A stretch of 64,000 nt of DNA, taken from assembly GCA_034670405.1 (NCBI GenBank), contig JAXDDX010000178.1:734176-798175 (forward strand). Reading direction: 5' to 3'. The translations under genes were made by a program, and so were the position numbers. This stretch comes from Hoplostethus atlanticus (Eukaryota > Chordata > Actinopteri > Trachichthyiformes > Trachichthyidae). Below, in pieces: positions 34,760 to 47,276 of this stretch. The number at the start of each line of letters is the position of its first letter. Position 1 is the first letter of the stretch. The notes beneath the pieces were generated by a model. It was not told where the DNA came from. It worked only from the letters and a program-made list of their open reading frames with translations, and searched no databases.

Positions 34760-37445
34760 CTACCTCTCACTCAGTGACGCTGAAGCTCATTGGACCGTTT
34801 CAATGGTTGATCATCTATGGAAATCACCTCCTGCTTCTGACTTCCCAAGTGGAGTCATCAAACACCACACATGCCTACTACTGATGGGTTCTCACTTTAG
34901 AAACTTTCTCTTCCCCCTGATTCAAACACACACCATCCACACACACACACACACACACTGCCACAAATGATTACCTAGAGAGGAGGAGGCTGGAAAGTCG
35001 ACAACACAAACACTAATGAAAAACAAATCCCCATTGAATCCCATCGAAACGAATTCCAGCCAAATGTTCATCCTGCATTTCCGAGTGCAAATCCCGTCTT
35101 GGAATTTCACTATTCCATCGGTTCCCGGTATACCTGTGCACATTTTTTCCCTGCAAATCCTGTGGTAATGCTGAATTATTTGCAAGGCGTGTATAGAACA
35201 GCCTAGAACATAAAAAACCAACCACATAATAAAAAAAAACACAGCTAATAAATTACTAGAATTTGATTTGAGGCTTGGGCTTCACCCTCCGTCAAGGTAG
35301 TTCAGTTGAGTTAATAAACAGACCTTCAGAGCGCTGCTTTTGCAGTACTCTTCCAACACTGCAGTCACCGGGGGCCGCGGCTGAAACAGACTTGGAGTGT
35401 GACAGTCATACTGAGTAGCAGGTAAAAGCCGTGGGGCCGAGCAGGTGCAGCTATTGGAAACATGCATCATAATAACAGACTCGCTCTGATCCTCCAGCAC
35501 TGTATCATACCATCACAACAGAGACAGAAGGGAGAGAGTCAACCGGATGAAGTGCTCTTGTCACGTTCTGCCCCAGAATATGAAACCAATGGAGTCCAGG
35601 AGCTACGGGTGTATTTTTGGCAGACTGGTCAAGTAAGTGATGAATTATTGAACCACGTAAGTGCTAGTCTCCAGCACTTGCTGTATTCAAGCTGACTAAC
35701 GAGGATGTGATGGCTTGCCGGATGGTGTATTCGCTGTCAATGATCAAGCTCACATTTGTTGTGGAAATCACACAGAGGTGTTCACAAATAACCATTGGTT
35801 GACCGTTTCGTCATATAAATGTGACTTAACATGGCAAATCAGTATGAAGAATGAACCCAAGACAGACTGCAGAAACTGTAAGAACAATTGAATATGTTTG
35901 ACTAATACAGTGACCTCATGTTGGATATTTGGTTAATACAGCTCTATAAAATATTAATAACTGCACAGAATAAGAGAATAAGACTATGAATAGTATAGCA
36001 GTGTGATATTGCTTTATATAGATTTCTCTCATTATCCCATCGCCTCCCTCACATCGCCTGTTCCACAACAGCGTCGTTGAAAAGGCTCTTCTCTTTGAAA
36101 ACTTTGGTTTTCTGTCTCTTTTTGAAGAAAAGAAAAACACATTCTCCAATTTCGGTTCCTTTTGAAGAGGTCTGTTTTATACCAATGTAGCCATTGTACA
36201 AGTTCCACTTTTTCCTTCACGCTTGTGGAGCTAATGCGCCTACTTTTCCTCGCTTTTGCCAAGACAAATTTCTGTTGGTTGAAAAATTCTGGTTTCACTC
36301 TTTTCAGTGCAGAACTTACAAGGAACGGTCTGGTAATTTGATGGCTGTTGTAGAGTTTTGTGTTAACAAAATAATAATCTGATTCTATGTGAGATAGACA
36401 TAAACATGAAGGGGGGATTTGGACAATGGCTACCCATTACTAATGCCTGATGAGGCGGTACTGTATTGTCCGTGGCTTTGCGTGCTGGTAAAATCTGAGG
36501 CAAATAACCCCTTGAATACAATAACTAACATCCCATAATTATAAGGCTTTTACAGAATGGAAAAGTATGGGTTTTATCACTCCTGGAGAGACCTTAGCAA
36601 CCTGGAAACTGAGTTACTATCATTATCTGGGCATGGTGGTCTGAGAATAGGGTCAGTATGTATGTTTAGAGAGCTAGACATCATAGATACATCGGCATCA
36701 CAATAATCACCCACAATATCCTCCTTGTTTTTACATTAACCCATGTCAACTTATCATTCCTACTATTCCTACAGCAAAATATCTGTTTTGTTCGCAACCT
36801 AACCACATCGACACATTATTTTGTATCATCTGAATATTTGCAAACCTCTAAAAATTGCACCGTCCCCCAAACAGATCACAGGCTGTGTAGTTTACTGTCA
36901 AAACATAGCCGCAAGTGGCATCATTGCATGTTGGGAAGACAGGATGCATAATCGCTGAAGTGATGTGTAAAGTAATTTTGCATCAAGTACAGAGCACTTT
37001 AAACACTGATAGTGTATTGATTGGCTTAACGTTATTGTTGTGCTGAACTGAGGGAGCTTGACAATAAACAGAAACTATAATAAGTAAGCACACACATTTC
37101 AGAACAGACACATTTTCAAATAGCTCTTGTCAATCATTGGTTGTAATATTTGGAGGTGACTGCATTCGGGGGTTTCAAGTATAGATCAAGCTCCAGTACA
37201 GTAGTTTCCTTTTCTCTCTCCTCTGAGACATTTTTAGATGCACGTTTGAGAGATCATGCTCAAATAAGTTGATAGTTGAATTTTTTTTGCACTACTTATA
37301 CCTTTGAACCATATATTTTATATATATATATTTTGTACCCTGTTTATACTGTCATTATTGTTCGTTCTGTACATATCAGCATATTCATATCTAGCCCTTA
37401 CTGTTTATTTAATATTTATCTACCACTATTATGCACATACACTTT
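34760..37445. other. Non-coding stretch with weak exon-like site
   Basis: A (CA)n run lies at about 34,939-34,958. A 56-nt segment at 35,577-35,632 is flanked by acceptor- and donor-like sites but is too short to call. The AT-rich part at 37,280-37,445 (GCACTACTTATACC ... ACCCTGTTTATACTG) looks like the 3' UTR of a fish LINE but is unclassified. Confidence 0.35.
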
Positions 37446-37894
37446 ACTTGCTGGTGCCCCGGCGTCTGCCATCAGACCTCTGGAGCTTGTTCAGAAAGCT
37501 GCAGCTCGTCTGGTGTTCAACCGCCCCAAGTTCTCCCACACAACTACCCTTCTCCGTTCTCTACACTGGCTCCCTGTAGCAGCTCATCCAGTTCAAGACC
37601 CTGGTGCTAGCCTACAGGGCAGTGAAAGGAACAGCTCCTTCTTACCTCCAGGTTATAGTCAAGCCTTACACCCCCGCCCGACCACTTCGCTCTGCTGCCT
37701 CGAGGCGACGGGTTGCCCCGTCGCTCAGAGGCCCCTGCGGCCGATCTACCCAGTCACGGCTCTTCTCTGTCCTGGCCCCGCAGTGGTGGAATGAACTCCC
37801 CACTGATGTCAGGACAGCAGAGTCGCTGCCCATCTTTTGCCGCAGGCTGAAAACCCACCTCTTCAAGAAACACTACCCTGACCCTTCCTCTTAG
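37446..37894 (+). pseudogene. L2-type ORF2 C-terminal pseudogene
   Basis: The translation contains AIRPLELVQKAAARLVFNRP and LLRSLHWLPVAA in one frame, then YRAVKGTAPSYLQVIVKPYT, FSVLAPQWWNELPTDVRTAE and RRLKTHLFKKHY in another, ending in a stop at 37,894. These are the signature C-terminal motifs of fish L2-clade reverse transcriptases. The frame change near 37,586 is explained by loss of two bases, probably a CG, in the sequence between GCAGCTC and ATCCAG. The endonuclease and the reverse transcriptase catalytic core are absent because the insertion is 5'-truncated. In a complete element this protein copies the LINE RNA into the genome. Confidence 0.85.
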
Positions 37895-37913
37895 CACTTG
37901 TTTATTTTTTGCA

Positions 37914-38011
37914 TAAAAGAGCAATAACTAGCTACTTTTTAATTAAACAAATGAGACAAGTTGTCTCATTTGTTTAATTAAAAAGTAGTTAGCTAAGTTA
38001 TTGCTCTTTTA
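37914..38011. repeat. Fold-back: about 46-bp arms with 1-nt loop
   Basis: The arms 37,914-37,959 and 37,961-38,011 are reverse complements apart from two small insertions (one T and four bases) in the right arm; the single loop base is G at 37,960. The centre reads GAGACAAGTTGTCTC. Confidence 0.9.
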
Positions 38012-38120
38012 CATTCTAAGAAATGATTCATGGGGTTAGTGAGCAAAGCTTAAAATCAAGAGCTTTTTCAGCATAAAAAAACATGTACATGTTTGTTAGA
38101 TGTACAATCTAATCTAATCT

Positions 38121-39844
38121 AAATCCATGGACGAAAAGGGACAATCAGAGGTTGTTTTTTTATTTTTTCATCCAAATTCTGAGGAGCCAATCAATCCCTT
38201 CCTGGAGATTGGCGGAGCATAGCGCGTCATTGAAAGACCACAGGAGTAGCGAGAGTCCCTGTCAAGTGCTCATGCATCCGTCTCCAACTCAATCAGCCCA
38301 TGAAGGATAGCCTCGGTAGACATCTGGGACTAGACGGTAATAATAACAGACATTTAAAAAAGAAAATGAGTGCCAATTATCATTTCAATTGACAAATGAG
38401 CTTACAAAATTTTTGCTTGATGCAAATAAGATTATGATTATTATCATTTTCTTTCCATATGAACATGCAATGTTTTTTCAAGATTGTATTCCCTCTGTAA
38501 ATATGGCATATCACAGCCATAGTATTGTATAACGTCTTGGTTTTATCTGTGAGTGTAAATATAAAATCGGCATTCGATGTGGACATTTTTCTTGTTAAAG
38601 CCAAACAATTTATTTATTTTTTTTATTTTATTTTTTAGAGCCCTGATTGCATTTTGTGATGGACAAATCATCACCATAACAAACGATTTTCTTGGTCTGA
38701 CCATAGAGTAACGTTTCCCGTCTCACAATTGTCTGTTGTGTCCTATACAGCTTTAACACGTGCATCAATCGCACCTGGCCCGGAGGGAAAGGAAGAAAAT
38801 ATTTGCTGCTGGAAAATTCACCACCAGCCTCTCACTGTCACTACATAAACAAGATAGATTTGACTTACAAATTTCCACTTCCACTTGTGTCACACGAAAA
38901 CAAAGTAAGTGCTCTCAAAATGATTTTCCGTCACATTGCTTATCCCTTCATGCTGTCATGAAATGCATCATACACAAATCATTACGCTGAGTTCAGAAAT
39001 CTGAACAAGTCTGAAAAGTTTGGCTTTTCTTTTTGGGAGCCCGTCTTTTCAACGGTCTCACAAGCAACAAAGAACAAATAGTTTGTTTAAATTGCATTTG
39101 CATCTTGTCTTTCTCTGCAGTAGTGAAGCAGGAGGGCAGCCTCCCGGAGATCGAGGAATGAGGAAATCAAACTGTGCACACTACCGAGCTGCTGGCAAGG
39201 AATTATTCGCTGGAAGCCCATACACTTTCTGTGAACCCAGACAATTCAGCTAAGTTGACAGTCGTTTCCATGGATCATTGTACATTTCCTTGTTTGTCAG
39301 GTGGATTAAGACACCATTGCCTGTCCTGTAGTAGCCAAAACCTTCCTGGCACTGCTTTATCCCACCTATGGCTGCACGGTAGTACGCACATTTTGCGGCT
39401 GCCTGAACATCCACAAACAAAAATGCACTGAGTAATTCATTTGTCATTGCCAGAGATGTTTTAAATATCATATCAGCAACTTCATTCAGTTCACATTTGA
39501 CACATTTTGGGTGAACTCAGCAGCATTACATGAATTATGTGGTCACTGTTGCATCTGCTTTTCGTTAACAATGACAGATGTTTGACAGATAGAGTACCAC
39601 TTACGTTTCCAGTAATGACAGGGTGTCTCAGGGTGAATTTAGAAAGATACGGGTGATGTATTGGCTTTCACTGGGCACTTTTACATCATTCTTGTTCACT
39701 GAAGAGAGATTCAGTGGTTCGGATAAGACATCACAACTTACTGACGGATTCAGAAGGCAAACAACAACAATCTGACCAATCAACTTCTAGGATCCTACAT
39801 GTAGGAATAAATAAGGTGTAATTTCTTTTGCTGGGAAGTCGGTG
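38121..39844. other. Non-coding stretch; one possible splice acceptor
   Basis: No element recognised. A strong acceptor-like site (TGTCTTTCTCTGCAG|) ends at about 39,120 and is discussed as an observation. Confidence 0.35.
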
Positions 39845-40140
39845 CACGCGTTCATTGTTTCACGATTAGTTTACTGCAATCCTCTACAATCTGGTGCTGC
39901 CAATCAATCTATTTAAAACCTTCAAGTGCAAACCATTGCTGCAAACACCAAAGTACAACCAATAAATCTGACCACATTACTCCAATTCTTTCATCCCTAT
40001 ATGCTGGCACCCTGGTTGATACAGCACTGAATACAAAGCACCCCTTATTTCATACAAGTCACTCCACAGCCGCACACCAATTATATAAAGAAAATGTTCC
40101 ACCCCTGCCAGCATAACAACTAATTTAATAACAAGGCAGT
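39845..40140 (+). pseudogene. Decayed L2/Rex-type LINE ORF2 fragment
   Basis: The nucleotide sequence follows a common fish LINE reverse transcriptase C-terminal region: the stretch from about 39,846 matches the 'HAFISSRLDYCN' block (TAGTTTACTGCAATCC), ACATTACTCCAATTCTTTCA near 39,975 matches 'HITPVLxSLHW', and ACAAGTCACTCCACAGCC near 40,054 matches the following 'YKSLHSxAP' block. Many stops and small indels are present. It is a more diverged lineage than the L2 copy 2 kb to the left. Confidence 0.7.
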
Positions 40141-40156
40141 ATCCACCATCCCTGGG

Positions 40157-40183
<27 letters not shown>
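40157..40183. repeat. (AT)n microsatellite
   Basis: About 13 AT units just after the LINE fragment. Confidence 0.9.
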
Positions 40184-40187
<4 letters not shown>

Positions 40188-42174
40188 GACCTGTTAGCGG
40201 TAGGGCTTTTTCATAAGAAAAAACCCTTTGCTGCTCACTGCACTCAATGCTGGTCCTGTTCATCACGTCTTCTTGTTTTTCCTGTGAGAATTCAATTGAA
40301 GTAACTATAAAACAGACAGTTCAGGTTCTCAGTTCTGAATTCACGTTGGCAGTTATTGCGAAACACCTTTTCACCACGTAACATTTGAATTCAAATATTA
40401 ATGTGCAAACCAAAAATCTCATAATGGTAATCATGTGTCGCTTAGCAGCCACTTAGCTGCTGTTCAAGAACTGTACAGGACATTGAAGTATTATTATTTA
40501 ATCATAATTAAAGATTGATTTAACAGATTGATTGATTCATTTTTATGACAAGGATGTGTTACCGTTGTTTTACGACACCTAGGGTAATGTTTTTCAGTGA
40601 TTTCAGGGCGCAATCACTCCTACAGTCTGTTTTCTTTGGTCTGAACCATCGTGGAAAAGTTTGTTTTGTTGTATTTTTTTGTATTTTGTTCGTTTAGGTT
40701 CACAGTGCCTAATTACAAGCACACCAGGGCTTGTAAACAAACTCACATGGACTCAGAAGTAAGTTGTTAATTGGTAACCTGTCAGCCCGTCAGGTTAGAG
40801 ATTTTGGTATGGGGGTCAAACCAAATCAGGTTGCGGTAACCTTCGCTAAGCACGGTGGACTCATTGCCATAATTTAGCTTCACTTGTGTTCATACCAGTA
40901 GAAAATAGCTGAATACAAGCATCAGTGCAGAGTCAGTCAGCATGAGTAACTGCTGATCATCAGATGTCAACATCTGTCTCCTTATACCCATAAAACCTTG
41001 CGTTCTCGGACCGTTTTCTGCTTGGATTATGTTCTCACTCCTAATGAAATGCACCAGAGTTAGCTTTGAAGAGGACAGACCTGCATCATCAGGCGTCTCT
41101 GTGCACACCGGAGTTCAAATGGAATTGTTTCGCCTGCCCAAACAAGCAAATACTCTGAGTGTGATTAAACACACATACTTGGTGTGAAAGCGTTGAGCCG
41201 AACAATCACTGTAAAACATGACCTTTTGTGGCTAATTGCTTAAATAAACTTAAGCTAACAATGAGCACTGTCCATTGAGCATATTGCCGTGTGTGAAAAA
41301 TATCACCCGGCTACATGACAATTTCAAAATTCAACATCGAACCATATTGCAGCCCTAGTACTGTCACAGGTCTAGTGTCAAGTTATTGTTTTCTGTCCGT
41401 TTTGCCATCAATCATGTTGCACAGCAGTATGGGTAGCTTTTTTACTCTGCTGTGGTCCCGGTATTTTCCTCACGTTTACTCCATAAAATCCACAAAGTAG
41501 TATAATATCTGAACAGCAGGCGCTACACTGAATCAATAAATGGTTCTTTACAGCTGTGTTTGTCTGCAGATGCGACTTGGAAGAGCACTGTCACCTCGTC
41601 ATCGTCATTCAAAACTATCGCATTGTTACTTGCACAACATTACAGCATAATGTTGGGGGAAACAAAGTGAATAAAGCAGCGCAGAGATTGAAACTTGACC
41701 AAGGTTATTAAGAAAAAGGCCGGTTTCTAATCAATGAAAGCGGGGACAAAGCGGGGAAGGGCAACCCAGGTTACGCTGCAGACACAAGCCAAGTTAGCCC
41801 ATTGTTGGACATAATTGGACACACCAGCAGATTACTGCAGCTTTGCCCGCAGACTGTAGCTGGCGCCATTGTGTGAGAACCCTGTAATACTGTAGGCTGG
41901 CCAGCTTCTGCTGCTTGTTCGTGGGATTTGTCTTTCCGAGATGTCTGAGAGAATTCAGAGAACAGGAAAAAAATAGAGCAAGTGTGATTTAAAGTTGGTT
42001 GAGGGAATATATTGGCGAGGCAGCGGGTACGTGAGAGAGCAAATAACGATTCACTGGGAGTCTATAAGCATCTCATATCTGCAGAATCGGCCCTGCAATT
42101 TCCAGAGCCATGTCCAAAAAAAAAAGCTTTCAATTCAAGAGTCCCTGTGGTGAAAAGGACAACATTTGAAGATG
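40184..42174. other. Non-coding stretch with small hAT-like trace
   Basis: No gene recognised. AACCATATTGCAGCCCTAGT at about 41,340-41,359 resembles the end of fish hAT elements that carry a 'TATTGCAGCCCT' motif, but the match is short. Confidence 0.35.
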
Positions 42175-42328
42175 TACAGTTGCGAGAAAAAGTTTGTGAC
42201 CCCTTTTGAATTACCTGCACTCCTTCATAAACGGCTCCTGAGATGAAGAGCACACCGTATTTTAGGAGCCATTTATTCAGGAGTGCAGGTAATTCAAAAG
42301 GGGTCACAAACTTTTTCTCACAATTACA
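42175..42328. mobile_element. Tc1-type fold-back MITE
   Basis: About 154 bp, almost wholly an inverted repeat. The left end CAGTTGCGAGAAAAAGTTTG runs through CCCCTTTTGAATTACCTGCA to about 42,240. The right half is its reverse complement with few differences and ends near 42,328. Both tips lie at TA-containing sequence, as expected for Tc1/mariner insertions. The central unpaired part is about 20 nt. No coding capacity. The ends match those of the Tc1-like remnants at 21.85 and 33.0 kb. Confidence 0.85.
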
Positions 42329-45300
42329 TATTTGTCTTTTTTTCTGTTTTATGCCCTATCTTTGATTCTCTTTTCTCTCTTCTACACAGCCATGTGTGGA
42401 CATCTTACAGAACATAGTTTTACCATACAAAGGTGGAGTGTAAATTCTGTGGTCTTTTAGAGATCACATTTTTAACATGCAAATTACAGACCAAAATCTA
42501 TGTGTGTTATTAAAAAGGCACAGTAGTTAATTCTGTTTTTCCAGGACATTTTTGATGTTTGGAGCATCCGTGATACAAAAGGTTGGAAAAGCTTGTGTCA
42601 ATACAAAAGGAATATATACAGTATTGGATTTACTGTTAGTTCTGCTGAACAAGACAAAGTGAAACAATAACAGTGTAAACCTGTCTTTGGGCAAGGACAA
42701 ACTGTTCCCCATAACCTCAGGTAGTGAAACATTATTGCACATATTCACTCACCTTCATAGAGGCAGGACAAATAACCAAATATTACCCTGACATAACCAA
42801 GGCACGTATGCCCTAGGATGTGGAACAGAGTGCACTCATGCTGTCCTTCATACATCCGTGCAGACTGGAATATTGCCTCAATTTTACATCACCTAAGGGG
42901 TGATGTAACTTTCTAGGTGAAAAGTAGAAATATGAAATGCTTAAGGATAAGGTCTTCTTATTGAGAATACAAAATTGTCTCAGGTAACAGATCTGTTACC
43001 AGAAATTATCCAGGTTATGACGTTGCTCAGTTTCTATTATTCAGTAATGTACTGAAATTAAAACAAAGCATCAACAAGTTTGGATGTCCGCAATTGCATC
43101 TGAGGAGCTGTGATCACAAAATGGCTTCCTGTATGTGATTTTTCATTTCATTTTTGTTCAAGCTTGCAGCTTGTTAGCTAATATGCACTCTGAAAACCTG
43201 TGGCTTTATGGCTCCGCCCATTGAGGTTTGACTCAATCAATGAGATTATGTCTGCTTCCAGAGCAGTCTGCCTCTGAGAAATGTTTGTTTACCTCAGTAG
43301 CATTAACAAATATGTGTACCCTCACTAACATGAAAAATATACAGTATATACCCGCGCTAACATAAACATGTGCACCCTCATTCATGTATACGTGTATCCT
43401 CACCAGCATCAACAAACATGGCCAAGCTCCTATTGCAGTAGTACCTCATCTCTGCATGATCACCATCATCCTAATGATGTCTTCAGTGTAGAGTCGATAT
43501 GCAGCCCCGCAAGCGTAAGGTTATGGCTGCTATTCCTCTATTCCCCATCAGCCTCAATCATCACCCTCTCCGTGGGGTTTCACTACAGACCCACACTTTA
43601 CAAAACAACCTCTCTCAAACGGCCCGCCAGCACCAAAAGACAAAGCTGTGGTGATTTTAACGGTAGCGGAGGGCTGATGAAACCTCCGGGTGTGGGTGGG
43701 CAGGGCTAATGTTGGAACGCAGGCTCCAATCTCCTCACACCATTTAGTCCAAACGCCAACTCGTACCCCTCTTGGGAGACTTGACGATAATGGCTGGAGT
43801 GTGAGATGTATTCTCTTCTTCTTTTTCCCCGCTCTCCTCCTTCCTCATTCGCAGCCGTCCCCTGCGGTTTCCTTAATCTGCTGGAGAGACAGCGAGCCAA
43901 TGGCAGAGCCTGCCAAGCCCCCCTACACCAATGCATGGATGAAGAGACAGCAAGATAGAGAATTGGGTTGGGAAAAAAGAGGGGGAGGACAGGAGAAAGA
44001 GAGAGAATACTTTACAGAAGAAACCTCATATTGGGTCACTGTGGGCGTATCTATTGAATGGCTGTAATTCCGATGATCATCACTTCGTTAGAGAGCTGAT
44101 GGCTTTGGGAAGCAGCTGAACTGGAAGTGAACCATTTGTTGTCCTTCAGGAGCTGGGTTTTAATACAACACTCTCTCTGATCTCTTGAACTGCTACTGAC
44201 TCCCACACAGACACACACACACACACACTCAGCAAACTCAGCTTGCATCCTGTGACTGATTTGCAAATGCCCTTCCATGTGGTGTGATTGCACTCCTCAT
44301 CGTCATTGCATCATAATAGTGGACATGACAGTATGCTGCAATTTTCAGTTCAGTGCAGCCTGACCATACGTTTGGAATATATATGGACATGTTCAAAACA
44401 GTGTGGGACAAAATATTGCCATTTTTATTTTTGATTTGGCCAATCATCACAATCTCTTCTATCGTGGCGTCTCCACAGTGGCCGATTTTGATAACAGTGT
44501 GATATGTATTTGTGTGTGCATGTGTGTGCTCTTGTTTGCATTCATATGCTAAAACAGCTTTGCCACTCCCCTGCTGCTAGAATCATTTCAGTATCAAAAT
44601 CCACTATGGCCCGTGGTTGTATTTCTTCCCAGTATCCCAGCCTGGCCAGTCAGGAGGGCAGCTGTGTGTGGAGACACTCTTCTGGACTAACTCCAGACGC
44701 CAGCAGGAATCTGCACCCTATAAACCAACAGACACTCCATGATGCCTAAACACACATGGCTAAGATACTGCCTTCCCTTCCAAATTTCTTCTTTTTTTTT
44801 TCTCCCCTCTTCGGGGAAATGGAACCACAATGTGAAGTTTCTTCAGCTGTTGCCAGCATGGGAACGTTACCAAATGATTGGCCCTAGCTGTGTTGGCTGC
44901 GGCAGATAAGGGAAAGTTTGGGGGGGATATTTCATCACTTTCAGGAAGAACGCAGCGAAGGTGTGAATTATTGGAATCATTTATCTTATTAAAGTGACTT
45001 GATTGTCCTGCACACTGTATCATACCAGCAGATCGATTACGCTGATACATTTCGCTGGCAGAGAAAATGGATTTCCTATGAAGATGGAAACAAAATTTGA
45101 AACAAGTTCATCACATACAGTATGATCTTATCAGAGAGAGAGCAGGAAAACAATAATTGAGCCCCAGACAGCTCCAAAATTACTCATTACTATCTTGTTG
45201 GCCTCTGGCACACGGGCTGATGTAACCAACGCCCAACCTGATAGAAGTCAAATACAGGAAGTTGACAGTCTAGAAAAAGGTTTCAAGGAGCTCATTTTTA

Positions 45301-45823
45301 AAATATAACAGTCTGGTGGAGAAGCCCGTGAAAACAGACAAAGCCAGTATGACGAATGTCAAGCAGTTATACTGATCCGGTGCAAAAGGTTTGAAAAGCC
45401 AGCGCTGAATAGAGTGCAAGAATGGTATTTTTATTTGTACAGTCGGCTACCATTTGTACCAAAAAGTATGCTCCTTCCATATCCTGGACATAAAAGAACA
45501 TTGAGCTGAAATTCATGGCCGGGAGCCTAATGGTGTGACCTTGAGAGGGATGAAAGCACATTGCCCTGAAGCACTTCAAATACACAGAGAAAGACTATGG
45601 TAAGGACAGACAAATGCAGTCAATTTCACCAAGTTATTCTCTCTGGCTTTGTAAACAATGCTAACTTGGCTAACCCTTTCCCCTTTCCCAATGTCGGGAA
45701 TCCATATATTCTATATACTGTAAGCTGGTGATTACTTGAGCTTTAGGTTATCATATTGCACTTTACCAAATGTCTATAGAAATAAGATGTTCTAGTATTC
45801 CACGAGGAGCATAATTTCCTCAC
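42329..45823. other. Non-coding stretch, possibly intronic
   Basis: No transposon recognised. A (CA)n run lies at 44,211-44,228. A plus-strand open frame at 43,690-44,067 is low-complexity at its end and has no recognised motif. This stretch would be intron downstream of the exon at 45,824-45,895. Confidence 0.35.
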
Positions 45824-45895
45824 CTTAAAGCTCAGGCTCATCATCTGCCGGTTGGTAGTCCACCACTTCTCGTAAATATCATTGAGTCCTTCTGC
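45824..45895 (-). CDS. Candidate 72-nt internal coding exon
   Basis: On the minus strand a pyrimidine-rich acceptor (TTTTGCTTCTGTAG|, ending at 45,896) is followed by exactly 24 codons and a good donor (AAG|GTGAGG, starting at 45,823). Only one of the three frames is open; the others hit TGA. The peptide begins AEGLND and continues IYEKWWTTNRQMMSLSFK, with a WW pair and mixed charged residues typical of a structured protein. Length and phase (0,0) suit an internal exon. I do not recognise the family and found no neighbouring exon with certainty, so function, localisation and partners are unknown. The surrounding sequence, free of obvious coding DNA, would be long introns of this minus-strand gene. 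Confidence 0.55.
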
Positions 45896-46237
45896 CTACA
45901 GAAGCAAAACGCTGCAGGGGTTTGTTAGGTTTCAAATGTAACCAGTGCTCTGCAAATAGGCATGCGGTGATATGGCAATATGTTGCTATTATAATGTACA
46001 CAGAGTGTACAGCTGATGTTCATATTACATTCAGTATTATACACTTGACATCTTTCCTCTATTTCACCACACACATTGGTGTCCCATTTACAGTGGCCAT
46101 GCCTGTCATGTTGGTTTATTGCAGTGTGAGGAGCCGTGTCTTCTCTGAGAGTGTTTTAACAGACACACCAGGGCAAACACAGCTTTATCCCTTCAGCCTA
46201 TAGTAGATTACAGTACTCAGCCTTGTCACACACAATG

Positions 46238-46238
<1 letters not shown>
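45896..46238. other. Non-coding flank of the candidate exon
   Basis: Presumed intron upstream of the exon; nothing else recognised. Confidence 0.4.

Positions 46239-46273
<35 letters not shown>
46239..46273. repeat. (GA)n microsatellite
   Basis: About 16 GA units followed by a G run. Confidence 0.92.
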
Positions 46274-46280
<7 letters not shown>

Positions 46281-47276
46281 AGCAGAGAAAGAGCATAGAA
46301 GAAACATGTTTATCTCCAATCATCTTAAGTCTTCAGAAAACCAGTAATAGGCATAAATGAGGCGGGTTTTATAGAAACCGCAGATTTCAAGGACTGCTCA
46401 AAGTCAGAAAGATATTGAGTGCCGCGACTGGATGAACAGACAACAAAATAAAGAAAGAAGAAGCTTTTATTTTTCCCCACAAGAGCACGAAGCAGCATTT
46501 TATACTTTAATCTTTACCTGGATCCCCATTAGCTGCTGCCAATGCGACCGCAGATCTTCCCAGGGTACACCGAAAAGAAAACACAATTTATATATAACAA
46601 GAAAGCTAAAAGAGCAAACTGAGTGTTAACAGAAGACACACAAGAGAAACAGACAAAAACACAGAATTATAACTAAGACTCGGTCCTAACACAAATGACT
46701 CTACTGGTATTGTGGTATTCTGTGTTCTGCGATAAGCTTGTTTGTTTGTTTTTTTCTTAAATTTTGACTTTTTCTGTGTTTGATATTTAATTCACACACA
46801 TTACACTCAGTACTATGGGAAACTGTACTCTTGAGCAGGTTTGTTTTGGCAGGTCGCGTCCTGCGGGGGTGTTTTGCCAACTGGTCATGGCAGTCTCTGT
46901 TCAATTATTCAACCAGATTGTCTGTAGACCTTAGAATTGAACTATAACAATTATAAAGTGCAGCGAGTATCTTTCTTTACCTGTCACATCCTCTTTTGTC
47001 CAGATCATCACTGGTGCCATCAGAAGTAGAGGCTAATTGATGCTAAATGTTCTTTTCAGTGCTTTTAAATGTCTTTGTGCATCTCCGCATGCCTGGCTGA
47101 CATCTGACATCAGTGGTTGTTTTGATACCATATCAAGTGGGACGTCCTACCCTCCACCAGACACATGATAATCACCACTGACAATACCAGGCAGAGCAAA
47201 CTTAATTCTTCAGCCTTGTATGCTTTGTATGCTATCCTGTTTCTAACTGTACGGTCTACTTATTTCTGCTCTACAA
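46274..47276. other. Non-coding stretch with a short LINE-tail-like motif
   Basis: At about 46,513-46,535 the words TTTACCTGGATCCCCATTAG resemble a tail found in some fish interspersed repeats; class uncertain. Nothing else recognised. Confidence 0.35.

Larger units (their letters stand above)
37446..38120 (+). mobile_element. L2-type LINE, 3'-terminal fragment
   Basis: A 5'-truncated non-LTR retrotransposon: the C-terminus of ORF2 (37,446-37,894), then a 3' UTR and a short tail of ATCTA units near 38,108-38,119. A near-perfect inverted duplication sits in the 3' UTR (37,914-38,011). Confidence 0.8.

Noticed and set aside
35577..35632. 56-nt plus-strand segment between acceptor- and donor-like sites
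   Set aside because: Two of the three frames are open, it is very short, and nothing nearby supports a plus-strand gene.
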